A stretch of DNA of 64,000 bases from UBA2357 sp046295975 (GTDB lineage: Bacteria; Pseudomonadota; Gammaproteobacteria; Burkholderiales; Rhodocyclaceae): contig JBKBMG010000017.1 in the NCBI GenBank assembly GCA_046295975.1, positions 29,135 to 93,134 of the forward strand, read 5' to 3'. Below the pieces are notes generated by a model, which did not search any database, was not told the origin of the DNA, and saw only the letters and a program-made list of their open reading frames with translations. Numbering within the stretch: the stretch's first letter is position 1; every line of letters starts with the position of its first letter. The position numbers were made by a program, and so were the translations under genes. This document shows, one piece after another, positions 28,123-36,363 of the stretch.

Positions 28123-28953
28123 TCAGCGGGTTGCGCTCCACACACCGGCGCCATCGATGGTGCCTTGCATGAGGTTGCCGGCGATCTGCCCGGCGTAGTG
28201 GCGGCCATCCACGGTGAACTGGATGTGGGTGCCGTTCATGCGGCCGTCGGCAATGGGGGTGCTGCGGTCGCCGCTGCGCAGGGTGCCGTCCAGCATCTGG
28301 AAGGTCTGGGTAAGGTGTAGTTCCTGGTCGCCGAGCTGCCAGGTGCCCGCGACTTTTGCGGGGATCACCCACTTTAGCGCCCGGCACCAGTTGATGCAGC
28401 CCTCACCGACTTCGGCGGTGGCGTCAGGCTTCCAGTCCTCCATGGCGAAGGTGTTCGACAGCACGCGGGTGCCGGGCGGCATGTCGAGCAGAATGGGGCG
28501 CAGGCGCATGTTCAGCTCGGGCAGCAGGAACAGGGTGACGACCGTGGCCTCGGAGAAATCGACTTCGAAGATGTCGCCCTCTTCGAAGCGGGCGAGGTCC
28601 GCCACGTCTTCCGCCTGCGCGTTTCGTTGCGACAGGGCGACGAGGTCGGGGTTGTATTCGATGCCACGTGCGGGCACGCCGCGCTTGGCGGCGGTGATCA
28701 CGGTGCGGCCATCGCCCGAGCCGAGGTCGACGAGCCGGTCGCCGGGCTGCAGTTCGGCCATGTCGAGCATGAGGTCGACCAGGGTCTGGGCGGTGGGCAC
28801 CCAGACGACATCCTTGCCGGCCTGCCCCTCGGTGGGGGTGTAGGCGACGTCGCCGGCGGTTTCGGCCTGGACGCCGCCTGCTAGCAGGAAGGCAAGAGTG
28901 ATGGCAAGTACGGCGAGGGGAGCGGCTAGTCGCGAGACGGGGCGCGATTTCAT
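28123..28953 (-). CDS. Exported protein with a class I SAM-methyltransferase fold
   Basis: 276 aa. It begins MKSRPVSRLAAPLAVLAITLAFLLAGGVQAETA: basic residues, a hydrophobic core and AXA-type cleavage site, so a clear signal peptide. The mature part has methyltransferase motif I VDLGSGDGRTVITAA, then IEYNPD and EEGDIFEVDF, which normally bind S-adenosylmethionine; DOT1-like methyltransferases are the nearest look. The last 80 residues (TWQLGDQELHLTQTFQMLDGT) are a beta-rich second domain. The ATG at 28953 has AAGGAG 7 bases upstream; a second ATG two codons earlier is too close to it. It follows the APC permease gene by 24 bases. SAM is not known in the periplasm, so its role is uncertain. 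Confidence 0.85.
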   Translation of the reverse strand: MKSRPVSRLAAPLAVLAITLAFLLAGGVQAETAGDVAYTPTEGQAGKDVVWVPTAQTLVDLMLDMAELQPGDRLVDLGSGDGRTVITAAKRGVPARGIEYNPDLVALSQRNAQAEDVADLARFEEGDIFEVDFSEATVVTLFLLPELNMRLRPILLDMPPGTRVLSNTFAMEDWKPDATAEVGEGCINWCRALKWVIPAKVAGTWQLGDQELHLTQTFQMLDGTLRSGDRSTPIADGRMNGTHIQFTVDGRHYAGQIAGNLMQGTIDGAGVWSATR

Positions 28954-28977
28954 CGTCATTCTCCTTGAGAGGGTGGA

Positions 28978-30345
28978 TTACTTGAACTCGGGTACTTCGG
29001 TGGGGGTATGTTCGACGACCGCGGCGACGTCCGGGTGCCGCCGGAGCAGGAGCATGGGCGTGCCGGCGAGCAGGACGGCCAACCCGATCCAGGCAAACGC
29101 ACCGGTGTAGGAAATGCTGGCGTGCAGCATATACAGGCAGGTGAGGCAGAACAGGGCAGGCGTGAGCGGGTAAAAAGGCACGCGGAACGGCAGAACGCGC
29201 TCCGGGTCGCGCCAACGCAGGACGAACAGCGCCAGCCCGACCATGAGCAGAAAGCCCCAAAAGACCGGCGCGGTGTAGTCCACCATGGCCTTGAAGCCGT
29301 CGCGGGTGGCGGCACCCATGGCGATCAGCAGCAAGGCCATGGCGCCCTGGACAAGCTGGCCGTTCGCGGGGGTCTTGCCGCGCCCGTCCCACACGCCCAT
29401 CCAGCGCATGGCGGGGAGATCCCGCCCCATGGCGTAGAACACGCGTGCGCCGGTGAAGATCGTGGCGTTCAGCGTGGATACGGCAGCAATGACGACGGCG
29501 ACGGCGACGATGATTTCACCGGTGGGGGCCGCGACCGCGCGCATCATGTCGGCGGCGACGACGTCGGAATTGCGCAGCCCGTCCAAGCCAAGCACCGACA
29601 GCAAGGCAAGGTTGGCGAGGGTATACAGTACGACCAGGATCAGCGTGCCCAGGGCCAGCACCCGGACGATGTTGCGCGGCGCCTCGCGCAGTTCGCCGCC
29701 CAGGTAGGCGGCCTCGTTCCAGCCGCCGTAGGTGAGCAGCACGAAGATCATCGCCAGGCCCAGGGCGGCGGTTTCGACCGGCACCGCGGGCGGGCGGTCA
29801 GCCTGCGGCGGCGCGCCGAACAGGCCGAATACGATGACGATGGCGAGTGCGCCGAAGACGATGGTGGTGACCACCACTTGCAGGTTCTTGCCGTGGGTGG
29901 TGCCGACCACGTTGACCGCGGTGAGCAGCACCACCGACAAGGCGGCGTACCACGCCGACCCATGTGGCCCGAGCGGCACGATCTGGGCCAGGTAGTCGCC
30001 CAGCACGAAGGCCACCGCGGCGATCGCGCCGGTCTGAATGACGGTGCAGCGGGCCCAGCCGAAGAGGATGGCGACCGACTTGCCGTAGGTGCGCGACAGG
30101 AAGTGGTATTCGCCGCCGGCGTGGGGGTGGGCGGCGGACAGTTCGGCGTAACACAGCGCGCCGACCAGGGTCACCACGCCGCCGAGTATCCACACCAGGA
30201 TGAACATCCATTCCGACCCGACGTTGGCGGCGACGATGGAAGGGGTGCGGAATATGCCGATGCCCACCACCAGGCCCACCATGATCGACACGGCATCGAA
30301 TACCGACAGCAGCCCCTGCGGTTCAGCACGTACTCGGGCAGTCAT
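28978..30345 (-). CDS. APC-superfamily amino-acid permease
   Basis: 455 aa with about 12 transmembrane helices. The start region LLSVFDAVSIMVGLVVGIGIFRTPSIVA has the G-x-G-I-F unwound helix 1 of APC transporters; AELSAAHPHAGGEYHFLSRTYG and the YGGWNEAAYLGGELREAPRN segment on helix 6-7 are also typical. Resembles the LAT/APA group; substrate unknown. The ATG at 30345 follows AGAGGA by 7 bases; the longer frame to 30429 is Arg/Pro-rich and rejected. First gene of a two-gene unit with the exported methyltransferase-like protein. Divergent from the BCCT gene across a 438-base gap. Confidence 0.92.
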   Translation of the reverse strand: MTARVRAEPQGLLSVFDAVSIMVGLVVGIGIFRTPSIVAANVGSEWMFILVWILGGVVTLVGALCYAELSAAHPHAGGEYHFLSRTYGKSVAILFGWARCTVIQTGAIAAVAFVLGDYLAQIVPLGPHGSAWYAALSVVLLTAVNVVGTTHGKNLQVVVTTIVFGALAIVIVFGLFGAPPQADRPPAVPVETAALGLAMIFVLLTYGGWNEAAYLGGELREAPRNIVRVLALGTLILVVLYTLANLALLSVLGLDGLRNSDVVAADMMRAVAAPTGEIIVAVAVVIAAVSTLNATIFTGARVFYAMGRDLPAMRWMGVWDGRGKTPANGQLVQGAMALLLIAMGAATRDGFKAMVDYTAPVFWGFLLMVGLALFVLRWRDPERVLPFRVPFYPLTPALFCLTCLYMLHASISYTGAFAWIGLAVLLAGTPMLLLRRHPDVAAVVEHTPTEVPEFK

Positions 30346-30676
30346 CCGGTGTCCTCTTGTTATTTTCGGTTCGGCCGAATCGCGGGCCGCTGGGCGCGGC
30401 TGCGCGTCCGGCGATCCAGGCTCCAGCATCGGGGTGAGGGTCAGGGCCGGTTCGCTATGATCCGAGCGCCATCCGCTCGACGGCAGCAGACCTCATTCCT
30501 GACAGGAACACCTGGAAAGGGTTCATGGGGCATTCGTGTGGCACACCCGCAACGCGGCCCATGACCCGTGGCTGCGCCACATCCGCCCCCTTGTCCGGCC
30601 ATGAAAAGCGGTGCCGGGCACCCGTACCAGAACGGACCTCCACTGCTCCCGGACCGACTTTTCGGACCGCCGCGGG

Positions 30677-30705
30677 TTGTCCCAACCCCCCTCGCCGCCT
30701 ATAGT
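30677..30705 (+). promoter_or_regulatory. Promoter of the BCCT transporter gene
   Basis: TTGTCC (30677-30682), 17-base spacer, TATAGT (30700-30705). The predicted start near 30712 leaves a leader of about 70 bases containing a hairpin. Confidence 0.65.
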
Positions 30706-30717
30706 GGGTCGGCCGCG

Positions 30718-30751
30718 CCCCTGCAAAACGCCGCCTGGCGCGCCGCAGGGG
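30718..30751 (+). promoter_or_regulatory. Hairpin in the BCCT leader
   Basis: CCCCTGC (30718-30724) pairs with GCAGGGG (30745-30751), with an inner GCC/GGC pair. It begins within a few bases of the predicted transcription start and lies 32 bases before the ATG. It may stabilise the mRNA or act in control; no T tract. Confidence 0.4.
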
Positions 30752-30783
30752 TCCGTCCATCCTGCCCCAGCAAGGAGGCTTAC

Positions 30784-32415
30784 ATGACTGACAAACGGGA
30801 TCCCATGGTCCCCGATGGCGAAGTCAATCCCATCGATACCGACTACAAGATCGGTCAGGACAATATCATTGTTAACGTCGGCCCGTTCGGGCTGGACATC
30901 CATAACCGCGTATTCGCCATATCCGGCCTCAGCGTGGTTGCCTTCGTCGTACTCACGCTGATGTTCCAGAGCCAGGTCGAGCCCTTGTTCGGCAGCCTGC
31001 GCGGCTGGCTCACCGCCAATCTGGACTGGTTCTTCCTGGGCGCGGGCAACATCTTCGTGCTGGTGTGCATCGGGCTGGCGCTGTCGCCCCTGGGGCGGGT
31101 GCGCCTGGGTGGCACGGAAGCCACACCCGACTACTCCTACCTGGGCTGGTTCTCGATGCTGTTCGCCGCCGGCATGGGTATCGGCCTGATGTTCTTCGGC
31201 GTGTCGGAACCCCTGTCGCACTATGCCAGCGCCTTTGGCGGCACGGCCAGCGAGGGCGGCGTACGCACCGACTGGGCACCGCTGGGTGCCGCCGCCGGCG
31301 ATGCCCAGGCCGCCGCGCGCCTGAGCATGGCAGCCACGATTTACCACTGGGCGCTGCACCCATGGGCGATCTACGCCATCCTCGCGCTGGGGCTGGCCTT
31401 GTTCTCGTTCAACAAGGGATTGCCACTGACGATTCGTTCGGTGTTCTACCCGTTGCTGGGCGAACGCGTGTGGGGCTGGCCAGGGCATGTGATAGACATC
31501 CTGGCGGTGTTCGCAACCCTGTTCGGGCTGGCGACCTCGCTCGGGCTGGGGGCTGCACAAGCCAGTTCGGGCCTGCACTTCCTGTTCGGCGTGCCGCTGG
31601 GTGAGACCACCCAGGTGCTGTTGGTTATCGGCATCACCGCGATCGCCCTGGTATCCGTGGTTGCCGGCCTCGATGCCGGCGTCAAGCGCCTGTCCGAGAT
31701 CAACATGGTGCTGGCGCTGCTGCTGGTGCTGTTCGTGATCGTCGTCGGTCCGACCCTGGCGATCGTCACCGGTTTCTTCTCCAACCTCGGGGCCTATCTG
31801 CAGTACCTGCCGGCGCTGGCCAACCCGGTCGGACGCGAAGACGCCAACTTCGCCCAGGGCTGGACGGCCTTCTACTGGGCGTGGTGGATTTCGTGGTCGC
31901 CCTTCGTCGGCATGTTCATCGCGCGCGTGTCGCGCGGCCGCACGGTACGGGAGTTCATCGTCTCGGTGCTGGTCGTGCCTTCGCTGGCGTGCGTGCTGTG
32001 GATGACGGTATTCGGCGAGACAGCCATCAACCAGTATGTGCGGGACGGCTACAGCGCCGCGGTGGAGGCCGACGTGCCGCTGCGGCTGTTCATGATGCTC
32101 AATGCCCTGCCGCTTGCGCAGATCACGTCCTTCCTGGCCATCGTGCTGGTGGTGGTGTTCTTCGTCACCTCGTCCGACTCCGGGTCGCTGGTGATCGACG
32201 TGATCGCCGCCGGTGGCAAGGTCGACGCGCCGATGCCGCAGCGGGTGTTCTGGTGCACCTTCGAGGGGCTGGTGGCGATCGCGCTGATCCTCGGCGGTGG
32301 CCTGGTCGCACTACAGGCGATGGCGGTATCCACGGGCCTGCCTTTCACCATCGTGCTGCTGATGTCGGCGGTGGCGGTGGTAAAGGGCTTGGCCTCGGAG
32401 CCGCGGCCGCACTGA
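30784..32415 (+). CDS. BCCT-family transporter (betaine/carnitine/choline type)
   Basis: 543 aa, about 12 transmembrane helices. The family signature is present: YWAWWISWSPFVGMFIARVSRGRTVREF near residues 360-390, and the gate motif MGIGLMFFGVSEPLSHY. Such carriers import trimethylammonium compounds or similar, usually with Na+. The cytoplasmic N-terminal tail is about 45 residues; the C-terminal tail after the last helix is very short (GLASEPRPH), so the osmosensing tail of BetP-type carriers is missing. AAGGAGG precedes the ATG at 30784 by about 8 bases. It is followed by the cNMP/CBS/DUF294 gene 66 bases on. Confidence 0.93.
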   Translation: MTDKRDPMVPDGEVNPIDTDYKIGQDNIIVNVGPFGLDIHNRVFAISGLSVVAFVVLTLMFQSQVEPLFGSLRGWLTANLDWFFLGAGNIFVLVCIGLALSPLGRVRLGGTEATPDYSYLGWFSMLFAAGMGIGLMFFGVSEPLSHYASAFGGTASEGGVRTDWAPLGAAAGDAQAAARLSMAATIYHWALHPWAIYAILALGLALFSFNKGLPLTIRSVFYPLLGERVWGWPGHVIDILAVFATLFGLATSLGLGAAQASSGLHFLFGVPLGETTQVLLVIGITAIALVSVVAGLDAGVKRLSEINMVLALLLVLFVIVVGPTLAIVTGFFSNLGAYLQYLPALANPVGREDANFAQGWTAFYWAWWISWSPFVGMFIARVSRGRTVREFIVSVLVVPSLACVLWMTVFGETAINQYVRDGYSAAVEADVPLRLFMMLNALPLAQITSFLAIVLVVVFFVTSSDSGSLVIDVIAAGGKVDAPMPQRVFWCTFEGLVAIALILGGGLVALQAMAVSTGLPFTIVLLMSAVAVVKGLASEPRPH

Positions 32416-32481
32416 TCGAGTCACCACGCGGGGCGAACGCGCAGGCGCGCGTCCGCCCCGCCCGCCAACCCCGGAACCGCC

Positions 32482-34359
32482 ATGCAGGTCGAACAGCTCG
32501 AGATCCTGGATTTTCTGCACCGCCACCCCCCGTTCAACGCCCTGCCCGAGGACACCCTCGCGCGCATCGCGGGCGCAGTGGACGTGCGCTACTACAAGGC
32601 CGGCACGCGCATCACCGGCTTCGGTGACGAGGCCGTGGCCTGGTACGTGGTGCGCAGCGGCGCGGTGGAGGTGTTTCGGCGCGGCGGCGAGTTGTACAAC
32701 CGCCTCACCGAGGGCGGCTACTTTGGCGAGTTCGGCTTGCTGCGCAACAAGCGCGTGCGCTTTCCGGCCACCGCGCTGGAAGACAGCCTGCTCTACCTGG
32801 TTCCCGAACCGGTGTTCACCGAGTTGTTCGAGACCCACGAATCCTTCGCCGACTATGTCGAGGTGGAGGACCGCACCCGCCTGCGCCATACCGTGTCGCG
32901 ACGTGAGGGCAGCAACCCGTTGCTGACCGCCACGGTGGAGGCCCTGGTTGGGCGGCCACCGGTGATGCTGGACGCCTCCGCCAGCGTACGCGAGGCCGCC
33001 CGGCGCATGACCGATGAGGGGGTCTCGTCCCTGCTCCTCACCACCTCCGACAGAGACGGGCCGGACGCGCCGCGCATCGTCGGCATCATCACCGACCGCG
33101 ACCTGCGCACCCGGCTGGTGGCCGAAGGGCTGGACCATGCCACGCCGGTGGCGCGCATCATGACCCCCGACATCGTCACCGTACAGCACAACCAGTTGGT
33201 CTTCGAAGCCATGCTGCGCATGCTGCGGCACAACCTCCACCACCTGCCCGTGCTGCGGCGGCAGCAGCCGCTGGGGGTGATCGCGCTGTCGGACATCATC
33301 CGCTACGAATCGCGCAACAGCCTCTTCGTGGTCGGCAGCATCGCGCGCCAGCCCACGGTCGATGACCTTGCCGCGCTTGGCAGCGACGTGCGCGCCTGCT
33401 TCACCCACATGGTCGCCGAGGACGCCAATTCGCGCATGATCGGCAGCGCCATGGCGGAGATCGGGCGCAGCTTCAAGCAGCGCCTGCTGGAGCTGGCGGA
33501 GGCCGAACTCGGCCCCCCGCCTGTGCCCTACTGCCTGCTTGCGCTCGGCTCGATGGCGCGCCACGAGCAACTCATCGTCACCGACCAGGACAACGCCCTG
33601 ATCCTCGACGACCGCTACGATCCGGCCGCGCACGACGACTATTTCCGCGCCCTCGCCACCTTCGTCTGCGACGGTCTGGCGCGTTGCGGCTACGCCTACT
33701 GCACCGGCGGCATCATGGCCACCAATACCCGCTGGCGTCAGCCGCTGGCAGTGTGGCGCGGCTACTTCAACGAATGGATGGACCACCCTACGCCGGAATC
33801 GCTGCTTCACTGCAGCATCTTCTTCGATCTCGATGCCGCCGCCGGCCAGGCCGAGTGGGTGGACGCCCTGCGCCGCATGGTGGCCGGGAAGGCTCGCGCC
33901 AGCCCACGCTTTCTCGCCTGCATGGCACGCAACGCGCTGCTGCGTACCCCACCGCTGGGCTTCTTCAAGGACTTCGTGATGGAGTCAGACGGCCGCCACA
34001 GCCACACCATCAACATGAAGCGGCGGGGCACTGCGCCGCTCGCCGATCTTATCCGGGTTCATGCCCTGGCCGTGGGGTCGACCGCACAGAACTCCTTCGA
34101 GCGCCTGCGCGACATCATGGCCACCGACATCTTGCCGCGCGGGCGCGGCCAGGATCTGCATGACGCCCTGGAATTCATCTCGATGGTACGCATTCGCCAT
34201 CAGGCGGCGGATCTGGCCGCCGGCCGCGAGCCGGACAACAGTATCGAACCCGACATGCTGTCCGACTTCGAGCGCAAGAACCTGCGCGACGCCTTCCTGA
34301 TCCTGGCCAATGCCCAGAAGTACCTGAAGTTCCGCTACCAGCCGGGGCGGGCAAACTGA
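32482..34359 (+). CDS. Cyclic-nucleotide-binding / CBS pair / DUF294 nucleotidyltransferase-like protein
   Basis: 625 aa. Order: cyclic-nucleotide-binding-like domain (about residues 10-130, with GGYFGEFGLL), two CBS domains (about 155-285, LDASASVREAARRMTDEGVSSLLL and ARIMTPDIVTVQHNQLVFEAM), the DUF294 nucleotidyltransferase-like domain with LALGSMARHEQLIVTDQDNA near 350, and a C-terminal helical DUF294_C. The G-S-x-A-R-x-E...T-D-Q-D pattern is the GlnD-type nucleotidyltransferase active site. Soluble. Commonly sits next to transporter genes with a DnaQ-like exonuclease, as here. It may read nucleotide levels and control the transporter; inference only. Confidence 0.93.
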   Translation: MQVEQLEILDFLHRHPPFNALPEDTLARIAGAVDVRYYKAGTRITGFGDEAVAWYVVRSGAVEVFRRGGELYNRLTEGGYFGEFGLLRNKRVRFPATALEDSLLYLVPEPVFTELFETHESFADYVEVEDRTRLRHTVSRREGSNPLLTATVEALVGRPPVMLDASASVREAARRMTDEGVSSLLLTTSDRDGPDAPRIVGIITDRDLRTRLVAEGLDHATPVARIMTPDIVTVQHNQLVFEAMLRMLRHNLHHLPVLRRQQPLGVIALSDIIRYESRNSLFVVGSIARQPTVDDLAALGSDVRACFTHMVAEDANSRMIGSAMAEIGRSFKQRLLELAEAELGPPPVPYCLLALGSMARHEQLIVTDQDNALILDDRYDPAAHDDYFRALATFVCDGLARCGYAYCTGGIMATNTRWRQPLAVWRGYFNEWMDHPTPESLLHCSIFFDLDAAAGQAEWVDALRRMVAGKARASPRFLACMARNALLRTPPLGFFKDFVMESDGRHSHTINMKRRGTAPLADLIRVHALAVGSTAQNSFERLRDIMATDILPRGRGQDLHDALEFISMVRIRHQAADLAAGREPDNSIEPDMLSDFERKNLRDAFLILANAQKYLKFRYQPGRAN

Positions 34360-34375
34360 GCGGGCGGACGGCGCG

Positions 34376-35119
34376 ATGCTCCATCTTGGTCCCCTCCGGC
34401 CCGCCCGGCCGCGCCACGAAGCCGTACCCGACTGGCCGGCGGAGTTCGCCACGCGTGCGCGCGAGGCGCGCGATCCGCGGTTGCGCCGCTATTACGCCAG
34501 AGGCATGGTTACCGCAGACACGCCGCTGTGCGCGACCCCGCTGATCGCAATCGACGTCGAAACCACCGGGCTCGACCCCCAGCGCGACGGCATCGTCAGC
34601 ATCGGCATTGTGCCGATGAGCAGCGAAAGAATCCGGGCCAGCGCCTCGCGCCACTGGATCGTCAAACCGCGGGTGGAGCTGGCCGCCGAATCGGTGGCCT
34701 TGCACGGCATCACTCACTCGCAGGTGGCCGATGCGCCCGATCTCGATGCGGTTCTGGACGAGGTGCTTGCCGCCGTTGCCGGACACGTGCTGGTGGTGCA
34801 CTGCCGCCAGATCGAGCGCGCCTTCCTCGACGACGCACTGCTCAAGCGCATCGGCGAGCACATCGTGTTTCCGGTCATCGACACCATGGAACTGGAGGCG
34901 CGCCTGCACCGCAGCCCGCCCAAAGGGGGATGGTTCGCCCGCCTCAGCCGCCGCCCGCGGATCTCCCTGCGCCTGGCCGACAGCCGCGCGCGCTACGGCC
35001 TGCCGCGCTACCGGCCGCATCACGCGGCCACGGACGCGCTGGCCACCGCCGAACTGTTGCAGGCACAGCTCGCCCATCACTTTGCACCGGACATCCCGGT
35101 CGGTCGGCTGTGGTTGTAG
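34376..35119 (+). CDS. DnaQ-type 3'-5' exonuclease family protein
   Basis: 247 aa. Exo I motif LIAIDVETTGLDP near residue 60; Exo III HHAATDALATAELL near the C terminus (DEDDh type). The Exo II region reads VVHCRQIERAFLDD, with Glu where D is usual in the A-H-N-x-x-F-D pattern, so the active site may be modified. The first 50 residues are basic and Pro-rich and belong to the family. It starts 16 bases after the DUF294-protein stop, and the two are likely one transcript. This pair (DUF294 plus exonuclease) recurs near transporter genes in proteobacteria. Confidence 0.88.
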   Translation: MLHLGPLRPARPRHEAVPDWPAEFATRAREARDPRLRRYYARGMVTADTPLCATPLIAIDVETTGLDPQRDGIVSIGIVPMSSERIRASASRHWIVKPRVELAAESVALHGITHSQVADAPDLDAVLDEVLAAVAGHVLVVHCRQIERAFLDDALLKRIGEHIVFPVIDTMELEARLHRSPPKGGWFARLSRRPRISLRLADSRARYGLPRYRPHHAATDALATAELLQAQLAHHFAPDIPVGRLWL

Positions 35120-35215
35120 GGGCTGCGAAGCGGGTTCGTGCGACCCGGACGCTCGAGCCTGTCGCGCTACGGGACGACAACACCGCAGACCAGCGCTGCG
35201 CGCCGGTGGTGCGCA

Positions 35216-35542
35216 TCAATACGGCGTGCCATCGTCCATTCGCAGCGAGCGCAAGCCGGGCGGCATGCGATAGGTGCTGCGGTCCCAGCCCTCGATGTCC
35301 AGCACCTTGTCCAGGCAGCGCTCAAGCTCGTCATGCGCGGCAACCACGCTGGCGATGATCGTCGAATGGACGCCGAGGGGGTCGCCGGAAGCGGCGCACT
35401 CCCGCTGGTAATCGAAGAAGTCGCGCAACTGCAGGAGCTTTCCCGCCACCTGCGCGGGACAGGCGCATTGATAGATCAGACCGGCATCGGCGATGCGCTC
35501 GAGGTCATCGCGGTCGAAGCGCCAACGGGGTGTATCGTCCAT
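35216..35542 (-). CDS. Small conserved-looking protein of unknown function, 108 aa
   Basis: 108 aa, not recognised. Acidic/aromatic, with WRFDRDDLERIADAGLIYQCACPAQVAGKLLQLRDFFDYQRECAA. Three cysteines (CAC and one further) are present but too few or far apart for a metal site claim. No membrane segment or signal peptide. A full GGGAGG ribosome site lies 7 bases before the ATG at 35542, so it is a real gene. It is antisense to both flanking genes, in a gap between the exonuclease and the EIIA gene. Confidence 0.8.
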   Translation of the reverse strand: MDDTPRWRFDRDDLERIADAGLIYQCACPAQVAGKLLQLRDFFDYQRECAASGDPLGVHSTIIASVVAAHDELERCLDKVLDIEGWDRSTYRMPPGLRSLRMDDGTPY

Positions 35543-35697
35543 CGTGTGCCTCCCTCAGCATGATCGGCACTTTTGATTGGAGCACGCCCGACGCTGCGCG
35601 ACAACCCGTATGCCCGCCACGCCCTGCTTGTCGCGGCCGGACACGGCACGCGCACGCGAGTCGGATAGAATCCGGTGTAACGAACCGGAAGCCCGCC

Positions 35698-36081
35698 ATG
35701 ATCGGTATTCTGTTGATTACCCACGGCACCCTAGGCGAGTCGCTCATCCAGTGCGCCTGCCACGTGCTCAACAAGCGTCCGCCGCAGATCGCGCAGCTCG
35801 GCATATCGTCGCAGGACGATCCGCTCGACCTGCTGCCTTCCGCGCGGCAGATGCTGGCGTGGGTGGACAACGGCCGCGGGGTGCTGGTGCTGACCGACAT
35901 CTTCGGCGCCACGCCATCCAACCTGGCCGCCAAGCTGTTGCAGCCGGGCCACGTGGAGGGTATTGCCGGGGTCAACCTGCCGATGCTGCTGAGAGTGCTC
36001 ACCTACCGCGACCGGGACATGGCGCTGCTGGTGAGCCGCGCCGTGTCCGGCGGGTGCGACGGGGTGCTGCACATCAAGTGA
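35698..36081 (+). CDS. Mannose-type PTS EIIA domain protein
   Basis: 127 aa, a free-standing EIIA of the mannose family. MIGILLITHGTLGE gives the phospho-accepting His9. The DIFGATPSNLAAKLL segment and VNLPMLLRVLTYR are typical of the fold. It receives phosphate from HPr; with no EIIB or EIIC in sight it is probably regulatory and not a sugar carrier. The start at 35698 is preceded by GGAAG; the longer frame is rejected. It is followed by ptsH after 7 bases and then ptsI, an EIIA-HPr-EI operon common in betaproteobacteria. Confidence 0.9.
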   Translation: MIGILLITHGTLGESLIQCACHVLNKRPPQIAQLGISSQDDPLDLLPSARQMLAWVDNGRGVLVLTDIFGATPSNLAAKLLQPGHVEGIAGVNLPMLLRVLTYRDRDMALLVSRAVSGGCDGVLHIK

Positions 36082-36088
36082 GAACTGA

Positions 36089-36358
36089 ATGCCGAGAACA
36101 GACGCGGAAATCATCAACAAGCTGGGCCTGCACGCGCGGGCCTCGGCCAAGCTCACCCAGATCGCCAGCAACTATGCCTCCGAGATCTGGCTGGAACGCA
36201 ACGGCCGGCGGGTGAACGCCAAGAGCATCATGGGCGTCATGATGCTCGCCGCCGCCCGCGGCGCCACCATCACCATCGACACCCAGGGGCCGGACGAAGA
36301 CGCCGCGATGAGGGCCTTGCTCGACTTGATCGCCAACCGCTTCGACGAGGAGGAGTAG
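36089..36358 (+). CDS. ptsH: HPr, phosphocarrier protein
   Basis: 89 aa. KLGLHARASAKLTQIA gives the phosphorylatable His15 and Arg17. IMGVMMLAAARGATI holds the family's second site: I do not see the Ser46 S-I-M-G-V pattern lost, it reads K-S-I-M-G-V-M, so the regulatory Ser is also present. It carries phosphate from EI to the EIIA domain. Five bases separate it from ptsI; tight operon. Confidence 0.95.
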   Translation: MPRTDAEIINKLGLHARASAKLTQIASNYASEIWLERNGRRVNAKSIMGVMMLAAARGATITIDTQGPDEDAAMRALLDLIANRFDEEE

Positions 36359-36363
36359 CGCGC

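Larger units (their letters stand above)
30346..30783. other. 438-base gap between permease and BCCT genes
   Basis: No credible gene: plus-strand frame 30568-30783 is only the upstream extension of the BCCT gene. The region has a plus-strand promoter at 30677 and a hairpin at 30718. Near 30470-30560 there is no recognised element. The gap must also hold the promoter of the leftward permease gene, but no clear minus-strand -35/-10 pair was found. Confidence 0.6.
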
